Shown here piece by piece: positions 1 to 9,188 of a stretch of DNA of 64,000 bases. Position 1 is the stretch's first letter. The number at the start of each line of letters is the position of its first letter. The DNA is taken from assembly GCA_033105485.1 (NCBI GenBank), contig CP136956.1, positions 1,240,001 through 1,304,000 of the forward strand, written 5' to 3'. The stretch comes from LVI-A0039 sp033105485. Lineage in GTDB: Bacteria > Bacillota_I > Bacilli_A > UBA3375. The notes beneath the pieces were generated by a model. The model was not told where the DNA came from and did no database searches. It saw nothing but the letters and a program-made list of their open reading frames with translations. The position numbers were made by a program, and so were the translations under genes.

Positions 1-387
1 AAAGGAAAAGAAACATTTGATGCACTAATTGAAAGTGTTGATACTGTAGAAGCAACAGCGACTGCAATGGACATGGATAATGGCGAATATCATGTTTCAG
101 TGGATTATACGGCGCATGTAAGATACTTAGATGCACGTAATTTAAAACCACTAAACTTAACATTTGATTTTCACGATGACATCATCTTTAGCTCAGATTT
201 CCAAAAGGCGGAAGAATTCGAATTAGAATATTTCGAAGGTGAAGAAATTGTGTTGGATGAAATATTATTTGCGCTAACATGTGTTAGCTTACCACTTAAT
301 TATTCTGAAGATGCAACTGGTTCTATTAAAAAAGAATCAGAAGCGCAGTATGAAAACAAGCCTTTTGCCGATATATTTAATAAATAA
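1..387 (+). CDS. DUF177/YceD family protein, 3' part
   Basis: The reading frame is open from the first base of the window, so the gene begins upstream and only its last 128 codons are here. The context, directly upstream of rpmF with a 16-base gap, is the classic place for a DUF177 (YceD) gene, and the sequence has the family's acidic, beta-rich look around VRYLDARNLKPLNLTFDF. The cysteines often found near the C-terminus of the family are mostly absent (one, in ALTCVSLPLNY). DUF177 proteins are linked to ribosomal RNA metabolism in bacteria and chloroplasts. The family call rests mainly on synteny. Confidence 0.75.
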   Translation, partial: KGKETFDALIESVDTVEATATAMDMDNGEYHVSVDYTAHVRYLDARNLKPLNLTFDFHDDIIFSSDFQKAEEFELEYFEGEEIVLDEILFALTCVSLPLNYSEDATGSIKKESEAQYENKPFADIFNK

Positions 388-403
388 CTAGGAGGAACTG
401 ATT

Positions 404-577
404 ATGGCTGTACCATTTCGTAGAACAGGTAAAACTCGTAAGAGAAAAAGAAGAACACACTTCAAATTAAACTTAACTGGAGTAACTAAATGTCCAAGTT
501 GTGGTGAAATTGTAAAATCTCACACTGCATGTACAAAATGTGGAAAATACAAAGGTAAACAAGTAGTTGAAATGTAA
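404..577 (+). CDS. rpmF: 50S ribosomal protein L32
   Basis: Encodes a 57-residue protein beginning MAVPFRRTGKTRKRKRRTH, the usual L32 N-terminus, with two CxxC pairs (C30/C33 and C43/C46) that form a zinc ribbon in C+ type L32. It is a structural protein of the large ribosomal subunit. AGGAGG at 390-395 gives a strong ribosome site eight bases before the ATG. It follows the DUF177 gene in the conserved order and ends at a good intrinsic terminator. Keeping all four cysteines means the zinc-binding form is encoded here. Confidence 0.97.
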   Translation: MAVPFRRTGKTRKRKRRTHFKLNLTGVTKCPSCGEIVKSHTACTKCGKYKGKQVVEM

Positions 578-584
578 TACAAAA

Positions 585-617
585 TTAAGGTGCCTTGATG
601 GCACCTTATTTTGTATT
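585..617 (+). terminator. Terminator after rpmF
   Basis: An eight base-pair stem AAGGTGCC (587-594) / GGCACCTT (600-607) with loop TTGAT is followed by a T-rich tract. Confidence 0.9.
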
Positions 618-636
618 TTTATAAGGGGGGTTACTT

Positions 637-975
637 ATGATTGGAATAACAAAAATACTTATTTTATTCCCATTTTTACCATATTTAATCTTTATGATTA
701 CAAGTAAAAATCGTAAGCTTGCGCACGTATATTGTGGGCCGATATTAATGATTTGCAATTTTGTTATAATGAACTATTTAGTAAATATCATTCTTGCATT
801 AGCAGTTATGGTAATTTATGGATTAGCAGCATTTTATTTTGCAAAAGAAAAAACAAAGAAGAAAAGAACACCGAAAAGATTCTGGATGAACTTTTCATAC
901 TTTATGTCATGGATTGGGTTTAGACTATACGTCGTATTAGTAATCTTAGGAACAATTCTAGAAATGATGAAATAA
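637..975 (+). CDS. DUF3397-like small membrane protein
   Basis: A 112-residue protein with three to four hydrophobic segments (about 5-22, 35-66 and 87-110) and a basic stretch KEKTKKKRTPKRFW before the last segment. This layout resembles the DUF3397 membrane proteins found just upstream of the division and cell wall cluster in bacilli. The function of that family is unknown. The gene has a G-rich ribosome site (GGGGGG, 624-629) and lies 8 bases before rsmH, so the two are probably cotranscribed. The family assignment is from pattern and position. Confidence 0.55.
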   Translation: MIGITKILILFPFLPYLIFMITSKNRKLAHVYCGPILMICNFVIMNYLVNIILALAVMVIYGLAAFYFAKEKTKKKRTPKRFWMNFSYFMSWIGFRLYVVLVILGTILEMMK

Positions 976-983
976 GGAGAAAT

Positions 984-1928
984 ATGTTTTCACACTATAC
1001 AGTAATGCTTGAGGAAAGTGTTGATGGTTTAGATATTAAGCCAAATGGAATTTATGTTGATGCGACACTTGGTGGAGCTGGGCATAGCGGATTGATTAGA
1101 TCAAAATTAACAACAGGTCATTTATACTGTTTTGATCAAGACCAAATTGCGATCGATAATGCTGAGCAAGTATTTGGTGATGATAGTAATGTAACAATTA
1201 TTAAAAGTAATTTCCGTCACATGAAAAGTGAACTTGCAAAACGCGGTGTTGACAAGATTGACGGGGTGTTATTTGATTTAGGTGTATCTAGTATGCAACT
1301 TGATGTAGCTGAAAGAGGGTTTAGCTATACTAAGTCAGGACCATTAGATATGCGTATGGATAATTCAATTAGTGTTACAGCAGCTGATATTGTGAATACA
1401 TATTCAGAACGCGATTTAGCACATGTATTTGACAAGTATGGTGAGGAGAAGTTTTCACGCTTGTATGCGAAGGAAATTGTTAAACGTAGAGAAGATAAAC
1501 CATTTACTGATACTTTAGAGTTAAATGAAATGATTCTTGAAACAATTCCTAAAAAGTTTTTCTATAATGCAAAGTCACACCCATCAAAACGTGTGTTCCA
1601 AGCATTACGTATTGAAGTAAACAAAGAATTAGATGTATTTGAGGAAACATTAATTGATTGTTTTGAAATTTTAAATATTGGTGGACGAATTAGTGTAATT
1701 ACATTCCACTCACTAGAAGACAAAATCTGTAAGTACTACTTCAAAGCTAAAAGTGAAGTTAGAAGTGAATTCAAGAACTTACCAGTTATTCCTGATGAGT
1801 ATTTACCACTTGGTAAGAGTGTAACTCGAAAACCAATATTACCTTCAAAAGAAGAGTTAGATGTTAATACACGTAGTTTAAGTGCTAAGCTACGTATCTT
1901 TGAAAAGGAGAGAGATGAGATTAGTTAA
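984..1928 (+). CDS. rsmH: 16S rRNA (cytosine-1402-N4)-methyltransferase RsmH
   Basis: 314 residues, normal length. RsmH (MraW) methylates N4 of C1402 in the decoding centre of 16S rRNA using S-adenosylmethionine. The N-terminus has the typical HYTVMLEESVDGL followed by the SAM-binding glycine motif DATLGGAGHSG; GVLFDLGVSSMQLD and GPLDMRMD are further family signatures. It opens the dcw cluster. No mraZ precedes it, which is unusual since mraZ is normally adjacent. Its 3' end overlaps the start of ftsL by 14 bases. Confidence 0.97.
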   Translation: MFSHYTVMLEESVDGLDIKPNGIYVDATLGGAGHSGLIRSKLTTGHLYCFDQDQIAIDNAEQVFGDDSNVTIIKSNFRHMKSELAKRGVDKIDGVLFDLGVSSMQLDVAERGFSYTKSGPLDMRMDNSISVTAADIVNTYSERDLAHVFDKYGEEKFSRLYAKEIVKRREDKPFTDTLELNEMILETIPKKFFYNAKSHPSKRVFQALRIEVNKELDVFEETLIDCFEILNIGGRISVITFHSLEDKICKYYFKAKSEVRSEFKNLPVIPDEYLPLGKSVTRKPILPSKEELDVNTRSLSAKLRIFEKERDEIS

Positions 1929-2166
1929 GATTGCAGCCTTAAGTGTTTTTGTTATAAGTGGGTTAATTTATGTTTTGGCTAAAACGTCAACATATAGTAT
2001 TAGTTATGAAAATTATCAATTACAAGAGCAACTAACAGAGTTATCGACAAATAACGACGAACTGCAAATTCAGTTAACTACCAATCTATCTCGTACAGAG
2101 CTGATGGAAAAATATCCAGACTTACAATTATATGACAATATTTTCTATATTGAGGAGGAGAGTTAA
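1915..2166 (+). CDS. ftsL: Cell division protein FtsL-like
   Basis: 83 residues: a short basic start, one membrane segment (about 5-22) and a heptad-like coiled coil (YENYQLQEQLTELSTNNDEL), the bitopic layout of FtsL. FtsL binds DivIB and DivIC and regulates septal wall synthesis. The start at 1915 is chosen because AAGGAG (1905-1910) lies four bases upstream, inside the end of rsmH. FtsL is poorly conserved, so identity rests on topology plus the position between rsmH and the class B PBP gene. The stop overlaps the next ATG (TAATG). Confidence 0.85.
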   Translation: MRLVKIAALSVFVISGLIYVLAKTSTYSISYENYQLQEQLTELSTNNDELQIQLTTNLSRTELMEKYPDLQLYDNIFYIEEES

Positions 2167-4988
2167 TGGCAGACAGTAATAAAAAACAAACTAGTGAACA
2201 AGTAGTTGCAAAACGTAAAACAAGTTCGACGAAACCGTCTACTAAAACTCAACCTTCTTCGAGTCAGGCTAAAAAAACATCAAGCCAGTCAAAGAGTAGT
2301 CAGGCAAAGAAATCAACTAGTAAGAAAACATCAAGCCAGTCAAAGAGTAGTCAGGCAAAGAAACCAACTAGTAAGAAAACATCAAGCCAGTCAAAGAGTA
2401 GTCAGGCAAAGAAACCAACTAGTAAGAAAACATCAAGCCAGTCAAAGAGTAGTCAGGCTAAAAAACCAACTAGTAAGAAAACATCAAGCCAGTCAAAGAG
2501 TAGTCAGGCAAAGAAATCAACTAGTAAGAAAACATCAAGCCAGTCAAAGAGTAGTCAGGCAAAGAAACCAACTAGTAAGAAAACTTCAAGTCAGTCAACA
2601 AAGGCAAAGAAGACAATTAGTAAGACAGCTAAAGTTGCAGCAGCGAAAAGTGCAACTAGAAAATCTGACACAAGTTCTAAACGAGTTAAGCCAGTTAAAA
2701 AGCCTGCTCGTAAATTAGATAATATTGAAGTTAGAAATTCACATGCAAAAAAGAATAAGCGTAAACCGAGAATTAAAGTTGTTATGCCGAAATCTAAAAG
2801 CAATGAACCGCATATCTATGATGAGGCTAAGTACTTAAAGACACTTAAGAAACAAGGGCGTCGAAACTTAAAATATGTAACTATCATGTTTGGGGTTTTA
2901 TTTACGCTTGGTTTATTATTTGTGCTTAGATTAGAAGTTACACATACTAAAAATGGTAATGACTTAATTAAATATGCACAGGATAGCTATACTGAAACAA
3001 CTAATGTTGAATCAAAGCGTGGAACCATTTATGATACAAATGGAGAGGCACTTGCGATCAATCTAGAAGTATATACTCTTCGAGCAATTACTGACTCTGA
3101 ATATGAGTGTAATACTGGTGGACAGTTTGAAAATTGTTCTATAGAGGATACCGAAGAAGCAGCTAATGCAATGGCAAAGGCCCTTGACTTAGACGCTAGT
3201 GGCCGTGATTATATATTAGAGCGTTTAAACTATGGAGTAGATGGTGGAAAGTACGAAGTTACATTCGGAACAGCCGGAAAAAATATAACCTTATCACAAA
3301 AGAAAGCGTTAGAAAAATTAGATTATCCGTGGTTACAGTTTGATGCACAAGAGTTACGTTTCTATCCATATGGTGATTTCGCATCGTATGTTGTTGGTTA
3401 TACAACAACAGATGAAGAAGGAACTATTAATGGGGCCTTAGGTGTTGAGAAGGCGCTTGATGGTCACTTAAAAGGACAAGATGGTCTTGAAGTAGGACAA
3501 TTTGATACATATGGTATTGAGTTAACAACAGAGCAACAATCAGCAATTCCAAAAATTGATGGTACAGATGTATACTTAACAATTGATAGTGTAATTCAAA
3601 CGTACTTAGAAAATTCTATGGAGAAAGCGTTGAGTGCTGACGATGTTAAGGATATTGATTATGAAGGTCTATTTACAATTGTAATGGATGCGAAAACTGG
3701 GGATATCCTAGCAGCTCAAAGTTTACCGTCGTTTGATCCAAATGTACGTAAGATAGATAACTATACTAACTACTTTACAGATTATTGTTTCGAACCAGGT
3801 TCTACATTTAAAGCTGCAACAGTAGCAGCTGCAGATGAAGCAGGAGTTTGGAATGATACTATTACAGAACCGACAGGTGAACGTTCTGCAAGTACTTGGG
3901 GTGGTTCAAAAATTAAAGACTGGAATGATGCAGCTGGTTGGGGTAATATTACATGGAATCAAGGGTTCTACTTTTCTTCAAATACAGTAATGACATATAT
4001 TATGGATCAAATTCCTAAGGATTTCTGGATTGACTTTGTTACTAATAAACTATTAATTGGTACACCGGTTTCAACTCAGTTCTTTGAGACGCCAAGTTGT
4101 GTCTTTAATCCAAAGTATGATGTAGAATATGCAACTTCTTCATTCGGACAAGGGATCACAGTTAATGTATTACAATTATTAAGAATGTATAGTGCTTTAG
4201 TTAATGATGGAACTATGGTTACGCCACACATTGTTCAAGAAGTTAAGGATAGTGACACTGGTGAAACAATTTATACAGATGAAGATTTAGAAGTAATCGA
4301 AAATGTAGTAAGCCCAGAAACGAGTGAACACATTCGTAACTTATTACGTGGAGTAGTAACGTATGATGACGGTATTAACCAAGGTACTGGTTCGAACTAC
4401 CTAGGTAGTGATTATGACATTGGTATGAAAACGGGTACTGCGCAAATTGCCGGGGACAATGGACAGTATTTAAAAGATTTATACTTATACTCAACAATGG
4501 CAGTAGCGCCAGCAGATGACCCACAAATTCTTGTTTATACTGCGGTTATTAAACCAGAAGCAAATAAATATAACATTTCATATAAAGCGTTCCCACAATA
4601 TGTTAAAGAAGTGGTGGACAATTCATTAAGTTATTTAAACAGTGAAAACCGCGCAGTTGATTTAGAGGAAGAAGTTGACTTATCGGAAACTAGAAACTTT
4701 ATCGGAACAGATATTGCAACAGCAGAAGGATCACATCTTATTAAAATCGGAACTGGAGAAGTAACTGCTCAATATCCAAAAGCAGGACAAAAAGTATCTA
4801 GCGAACAAAGGGTTATATTATTTGGTACAGATGGACTAACTTTCCCGGATGTTACTGGATATACATATAATGAAACTGTTGCAGTTTGTAATCAACTTAG
4901 TGTTACGTGTCAATTTGAGAATACAGGAACACGTGTTAGCGAAGTAGTTAATGAAAGCAAGAATAAATATAAAATTAAAATGGAGTAA
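2166..4988 (+). CDS. Class B penicillin-binding protein (division transpeptidase) with PASTA domains and a long repetitive cytoplasmic tail
   Basis: 940 residues. The enzyme cross-links septal peptidoglycan. Residues 1-235 are a Ser/Lys-rich cytoplasmic region with six 17-residue repeats (about 36-137). One membrane helix follows (about 237-256), then the pedestal domain and the transpeptidase domain with catalytic STFK (S546, K549), SSN (604-606) and KTG (755-757). The C-terminus carries PASTA-like segments (from about 845), as in PBP2x/SpoVD-type proteins. A typical member has about 700 residues, so the repeat tail accounts for the extra length. The ribosome site GAGGAGGAGAG lies within ftsL. 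It belongs to the FtsI/PbpB class; the exact paralogue cannot be decided. Confidence 0.93.
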   Translation: MADSNKKQTSEQVVAKRKTSSTKPSTKTQPSSSQAKKTSSQSKSSQAKKSTSKKTSSQSKSSQAKKPTSKKTSSQSKSSQAKKPTSKKTSSQSKSSQAKKPTSKKTSSQSKSSQAKKSTSKKTSSQSKSSQAKKPTSKKTSSQSTKAKKTISKTAKVAAAKSATRKSDTSSKRVKPVKKPARKLDNIEVRNSHAKKNKRKPRIKVVMPKSKSNEPHIYDEAKYLKTLKKQGRRNLKYVTIMFGVLFTLGLLFVLRLEVTHTKNGNDLIKYAQDSYTETTNVESKRGTIYDTNGEALAINLEVYTLRAITDSEYECNTGGQFENCSIEDTEEAANAMAKALDLDASGRDYILERLNYGVDGGKYEVTFGTAGKNITLSQKKALEKLDYPWLQFDAQELRFYPYGDFASYVVGYTTTDEEGTINGALGVEKALDGHLKGQDGLEVGQFDTYGIELTTEQQSAIPKIDGTDVYLTIDSVIQTYLENSMEKALSADDVKDIDYEGLFTIVMDAKTGDILAAQSLPSFDPNVRKIDNYTNYFTDYCFEPGSTFKAATVAAADEAGVWNDTITEPTGERSASTWGGSKIKDWNDAAGWGNITWNQGFYFSSNTVMTYIMDQIPKDFWIDFVTNKLLIGTPVSTQFFETPSCVFNPKYDVEYATSSFGQGITVNVLQLLRMYSALVNDGTMVTPHIVQEVKDSDTGETIYTDEDLEVIENVVSPETSEHIRNLLRGVVTYDDGINQGTGSNYLGSDYDIGMKTGTAQIAGDNGQYLKDLYLYSTMAVAPADDPQILVYTAVIKPEANKYNISYKAFPQYVKEVVDNSLSYLNSENRAVDLEEEVDLSETRNFIGTDIATAEGSHLIKIGTGEVTAQYPKAGQKVSSEQRVILFGTDGLTFPDVTGYTYNETVAVCNQLSVTCQFENTGTRVSEVVNESKNKYKIKME
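2271..2621 (+). repeat. 51-bp tandem repeat inside the PBP gene
   Basis: Six nearly identical 51-base units start at 2271, 2322, 2373, 2424, 2475 and 2526, followed by a degenerate seventh (2577-2621). Each encodes 17 residues of the form KKTSSQSKSSQAKK[PS]TS. Unit differences are mostly synonymous or Pro/Ser swaps (CCA/TCA), indicating recent slippage or recombination. The length is a multiple of three, so copy number can change without breaking the gene. Confidence 0.97.
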
Positions 4989-4991
4989 ATT

Positions 4992-5996
4992 ATGTATTAC
5001 CTAGTTATCGCAATTATTGCGTACTTTTTAGAAATTTTGTTTGGTAAGAAATACTTACAATGGATCGAGAAGAAGAACTTTGTTCAACCTCTTCTTGATA
5101 TTGGTCCTGATCATGCCCAAAAGCAAGGGACACCAACAATGGGAGGAATTAGTTTCATTTTCGCAATTATTGTGTCATCAATAGTTGCTCTTATAGGTTT
5201 AACAGTAACTGGAAATGAAAGTAATATGTTATTAATCTTACTTATTGTTTTAATCGCGTATGCATATATTGGATATCGTGATGATATTTTAAAAGTAACA
5301 AAAAAAGACAATGGTGAAGGTTTAAGTCCTAAGCAAAAACTTATAGCTCAATTCGCTGTTGCAGTTGTTACTGTTATTTACTTAGTATTAGTACACTTTG
5401 ATATGCAATTATCAATTAATATTTTAGATATTGACATTGAAGTTACATCAACTATTGGGTTATTAGTTTATAGTGCAATTGTTATCTTCTTATTTATGGG
5501 AGTATCAAACGCAACAAATTTAACTGATGGTTTAGATGGATTACTTGCATCAACGTATATTGTTAGTTTCTTAGCAGTTGCTGTTATTGCATATAATCAA
5601 GCACAAGTTCAAATTGTAGTATTTGCAATCATTGTTATCTTCAGTTTATTTGGATTCTTAAAATTCAATTCAAATCCAGCACGTATGTTTATGGGTGATA
5701 CTGGAAGTTTGGCTTTAGGTGGATTACTTGTTATCACAACAATTTTATTACACGTAGAGCTGATGATTTTCTTCTTTGGATTTGTATTCTTATTAGAAAC
5801 ATTAAGTGTTATTATGCAAGTTACATACTTTAAATACACAAGAAAAAAATATGGTGAAGGACGTAGACTATTTAAGATGGCTCCATTCCACCACCACTTA
5901 GAAAAAGAAGGGTATAGCGAGAAGAGAATTGTTTTCATTTTATGTACAGTTCAGATAATTACTTCAATAATTGGTCTTCTAGTTTATTTCTTATAA
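4992..5996 (+). CDS. mraY: Phospho-N-acetylmuramoyl-pentapeptide transferase
   Basis: 334 residues with about ten membrane helices. MraY transfers phospho-MurNAc-pentapeptide to undecaprenyl phosphate to form lipid I. Diagnostic motifs are GTPTMGG near the N-terminus, the aspartate pair in YIGYRDDILK, NATNLTDGLDGL with the catalytic aspartates, and APFHHHLE near the C-terminus. It sits three bases after the PBP gene and one base before murD. Confidence 0.97.
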   Translation: MYYLVIAIIAYFLEILFGKKYLQWIEKKNFVQPLLDIGPDHAQKQGTPTMGGISFIFAIIVSSIVALIGLTVTGNESNMLLILLIVLIAYAYIGYRDDILKVTKKDNGEGLSPKQKLIAQFAVAVVTVIYLVLVHFDMQLSINILDIDIEVTSTIGLLVYSAIVIFLFMGVSNATNLTDGLDGLLASTYIVSFLAVAVIAYNQAQVQIVVFAIIVIFSLFGFLKFNSNPARMFMGDTGSLALGGLLVITTILLHVELMIFFFGFVFLLETLSVIMQVTYFKYTRKKYGEGRRLFKMAPFHHHLEKEGYSEKRIVFILCTVQIITSIIGLLVYFL

Positions 5997-5997
5997 T

Positions 5998-7224
5998 ATG
6001 AAAATTAAAAGTTTGAATAATAAAAAAATAGCATTACTAGGCTTCGGTGTTACTGGACGTGAAGTCTATAAGTGTTTAGATGTAGAATATGATATTACAA
6101 TTATTAATGATAATCCTGTCGATGATTTTGATACTAAAACAGTTGAGCAGGTTGCAGATATTAAATTTGATATCATTATTAAGAGTCCTGGTGTACCTTA
6201 TTCTCATCCTTTCTTACAAGGGAGAGATTGTGTTATAACAAATGATATAGAACTTGCATATGAAGTTATTGTTGATAATATGCTTGATACTAAGATTATT
6301 GCAATTACAGGTACAAATGGTAAAACAACAACAACACAGTTCATTAGTGATGTGCTAGCAAGTGCAGGATTCAAATCATACACTTGTGGAAACATCGGGC
6401 AAAGTCCATTATTAATATTAAATCAAACATTAAATGTTGATTATCTAGTAATGGAACTTTCTTCTTATCAACTTAAGCAAGTTAATAAATTCCACCCTAA
6501 CTTTGGATTATTTTTAAATGTATCACCAGATCATATTGATTATCATGGAGATTTTGCAGACTACTTAAATAGTAAATGTAATTTATTTAAAAATATGACA
6601 AGTAATGATTGTTTAGTTTTAGATGAGACAATGGTTGCTGAACATAACGAAGTTAAGTGGCCATCGTTTGCAATCGGTGGTGCTGATGAAAGTTTATTAG
6701 CTGAAGTTACAACAGTATCTATGCCCAAGCAAAACTATAGATTAATTTTCAATCTATTACTTAAAGCAGGAATCGCTAGTGAGTTTATTATTAATAGTCT
6801 TAATAATTTTGCTGGACTTGAACACCGCTTAGAATTAGTTGAAAATGACTTAGGCTTTAGAGTGATTAATGACTCTAAAGCAACCAATGTTAATGCAACT
6901 AATGTTGCTATTAGTAATTTAAATGGACCAACAACCTTAATTGTTGGAGGTAGCATTAAAGTTGAGGACTATACTCTTTTAAACTACCAAGACAGTAATT
7001 TAAAAAATATTATTGCATATGGTGCAGCAAAGGATAAATTCTCATTTATCCCAAATGTTCAAATGTTTGATGATTTTGAACAGGCAGTTTTATTTGCAGT
7101 AGGAAAAACATCGTCTGGTGAAACACTATTACTTTCACCGGCGTGCGCAAGTTTCGATCAACACCCAAATTATGGCGAGCGAGGGAAACAATTTAAACAA
7201 ATAATTAAGGGGACAAATGAGTAA
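5998..7224 (+). CDS. murD: UDP-N-acetylmuramoyl-L-alanine--D-glutamate ligase
   Basis: 408 residues, somewhat shorter than the usual 440-450. MurD adds D-glutamate to UDP-MurNAc-L-Ala. The N-terminal Rossmann region (KIALLGFGVTGREVY), the ATP-binding loop TGTNGKTTTT, and the C-terminal NDSKATNVNAT and SPACASFDQ motifs are present, so the enzyme should be active. The shortening lies in the loops of the N-terminal and central domains. It overlaps murG by 8 bases. Confidence 0.96.
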   Translation: MKIKSLNNKKIALLGFGVTGREVYKCLDVEYDITIINDNPVDDFDTKTVEQVADIKFDIIIKSPGVPYSHPFLQGRDCVITNDIELAYEVIVDNMLDTKIIAITGTNGKTTTTQFISDVLASAGFKSYTCGNIGQSPLLILNQTLNVDYLVMELSSYQLKQVNKFHPNFGLFLNVSPDHIDYHGDFADYLNSKCNLFKNMTSNDCLVLDETMVAEHNEVKWPSFAIGGADESLLAEVTTVSMPKQNYRLIFNLLLKAGIASEFIINSLNNFAGLEHRLELVENDLGFRVINDSKATNVNATNVAISNLNGPTTLIVGGSIKVEDYTLLNYQDSNLKNIIAYGAAKDKFSFIPNVQMFDDFEQAVLFAVGKTSSGETLLLSPACASFDQHPNYGERGKQFKQIIKGTNE

Positions 7225-8278
7225 ATACATTGTTACAGGTGGAGGAACTGGAGGACATCTATATCCAGGACTGATGATTGCAAGAGAACTTGCAAAAGAA
7301 GGTGAAGTAATTTACGTTGCTTCAAAAAACGGAATTGACTATGAAATTATTAGTGGTCAAGACATTGACTTTGAAGTGAAGTACTGGGACTTACGTGGTT
7401 TTAGCCGCTCATTTGCATTAAGTGCAATTATTCGTAACCTTGTTACTTTATTTAAATTAGTGCTAGTGAGTATTAAAAGTATTATGTTGTTATTAAAGTT
7501 TAGACCTGATACAGTTATTGGTGTTGGTGGATATATTTCATTCCCATTAGTTTTCTTTGGAAAGTTAGTTGGAGCTAAAACGGTAATTCATGAACAAAAT
7601 AGTTTTCCTGGTGTTACTAACCGCCAATTAGGAAAACGTGTAGATACAGTTATGGCAACATATCAGTCATCTAAGAAATACTTTGATGAGCGTAAATTAG
7701 TAATGACATCAAATCCAAGAATTGATATTGCTAGCGAGTACATTGGTAAGAAATTTTATGATGTAACTGGAATGAATCAGACGAGAACAAATATTTTAGT
7801 AGTTGGTGGAAGCCTTGGAGCAGAAGTTTTAAATGAAACAATTATTGAACTTGCAAAAGTAACTCCAGATAAAGATTTCTATCTAGTATGTGGTAATCGT
7901 TATGCTGATGAGTATAAAGGTTTAAACATTGAAAACTTAAAAATAATAAGTTATTTAGATCAACCATTTGAATACTTTGCAACTGCAGATGTAGTTGTAT
8001 CTCGTGCTGGAGCAACTACGTTACTTGAGTTAATCGCAATGGAAAAGCTTGTAGTAGCAGTTCCATCACCAAATGTTGTTGCTAATCACCAAGTGGTAAA
8101 TGCTAAGGAGTTTAGTCGTGAGTGTATGATTAAACTAATTCGTGAGGAGAACTTAGATTTAGAAGTTATTAGTAATGTTATAAATGATATAATAGAAAAC
8201 AAAGATAGTTACATTGCCAATGTACAGAAAAATAAACCGGTAAATGCAATGGAACAAATCTTAAAAATTTGTAAATAG
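7217..8278 (+). CDS. murG: UDP-N-acetylglucosamine--lipid I N-acetylglucosaminyltransferase
   Basis: 353 residues. MurG converts lipid I to lipid II on the inner face of the membrane. The first glycine loop GGGTGGHLYPG, the second VVGGSLGAEVLN, the substrate motif HEQNSFPGVTN and SRAGATTLLELIA all match the GT28 family. The start ATG lies inside the 3' end of murD with AAGGGGAC upstream. The order murD-murG without an intervening ftsW differs from that of many Bacillota. Confidence 0.97.
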   Translation: MSKYIVTGGGTGGHLYPGLMIARELAKEGEVIYVASKNGIDYEIISGQDIDFEVKYWDLRGFSRSFALSAIIRNLVTLFKLVLVSIKSIMLLLKFRPDTVIGVGGYISFPLVFFGKLVGAKTVIHEQNSFPGVTNRQLGKRVDTVMATYQSSKKYFDERKLVMTSNPRIDIASEYIGKKFYDVTGMNQTRTNILVVGGSLGAEVLNETIIELAKVTPDKDFYLVCGNRYADEYKGLNIENLKIISYLDQPFEYFATADVVVSRAGATTLLELIAMEKLVVAVPSPNVVANHQVVNAKEFSRECMIKLIREENLDLEVISNVINDIIENKDSYIANVQKNKPVNAMEQILKICK

Positions 8279-8285
8279 GATAAAT

Positions 8286-9188
8286 ATGTTAAATGATTTT
8301 AAACAATTTGTAGAACAAAATGATTTAGGTGTACTTTTAGAAAATGAGTCAATGGTTCACCACACATATGTTAAGACTGGTGGACGAGTGAAAATGGTTT
8401 ATGTACCACACTCGGTTGAGGCCCTAGCCAAAACATATAAGTTTATTAAAGATAATGAGATTAAGTACTATGTAATCGGACGTGGATCAAACTTATTATT
8501 TAGTGATAATCCTGGAGAAATGGTTGTTATTAAATTAAGTAATATTTTAGATGACGTTGAGATTGTTGGAACTAATGTTGTTGTTGGAAGTGGTTTTTCA
8601 CTTCAAGCTTTATCACGTAAAGTTAGTAAACTTGGATTATCTGGTCTTGAGTTTGCCGGTGGAATTCCAGGAGCAATGGGTGGATCTACATTCATGAATG
8701 CTGGAGCTCATACAGGTGATTTAAGCCGTGTTATTACTCGTGTGACTACAGTTACAAGCAGTGGAAATATTAAGCACTATACTAATGAAGAGTGTCAATT
8801 TAGCTATCGTCACTCTATCTTCCAGGAAAATGATGACATAATTGTTGAAATTGAAATGGAACTTGAGCAATGTGAGATTGCTGAAGTGTTTAAACGTATG
8901 AGTGGTAACTTAGAATACCGTAAAGAAATGCAACCATTAAATATGCCTTCTTTCGGTTCTACGTTTAGAAATCCAAAGGGTGAACATGCTGGACGCCTTG
9001 TTGAATTAGTTGGACTTAAAGGTTATAAAATTGGTGGAGCGCAAATTTCTGAAAAGCATGCAAACTTCATTGTTAATTTTGATTTAGCAACAACTCAAGA
9101 TTACATTGATTTAATTGAACTTGCAAAGTCTCGAGTTAAAGCAGAAACTGGCTTTGAGTTAGAAACTGAAGTTAGAATTGTTGAGTAA
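8286..9188 (+). CDS. murB: UDP-N-acetylenolpyruvoylglucosamine reductase
   Basis: 300 residues. MurB is the FAD-dependent reductase that makes UDP-MurNAc. FAD-binding GRGSNLL and the GLEFAGGIPGAMGGS motif are present, as is the conserved SFGSTFRNP with the catalytic serine region of the short (type IIa/b) MurB. It is followed with a one-base overlap (TAATG) by divIB. Confidence 0.97.
   Translation: MLNDFKQFVEQNDLGVLLENESMVHHTYVKTGGRVKMVYVPHSVEALAKTYKFIKDNEIKYYVIGRGSNLLFSDNPGEMVVIKLSNILDDVEIVGTNVVVGSGFSLQALSRKVSKLGLSGLEFAGGIPGAMGGSTFMNAGAHTGDLSRVITRVTTVTSSGNIKHYTNEECQFSYRHSIFQENDDIIVEIEMELEQCEIAEVFKRMSGNLEYRKEMQPLNMPSFGSTFRNPKGEHAGRLVELVGLKGYKIGGAQISEKHANFIVNFDLATTQDYIDLIELAKSRVKAETGFELETEVRIVE

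Noticed and set aside
2271..2621. CRISPR-like or satellite array
   Set aside because: Units are contiguous without variable spacers and are in-frame coding sequence.
2206..2803. Long alternative frames on both strands across the Ser/Lys repeat region (about 170 codons on plus, 70 on minus)
   Set aside because: They stay open only because the 51-base repeat lacks stops in those frames; no ribosome site, and the main PBP frame is certain.
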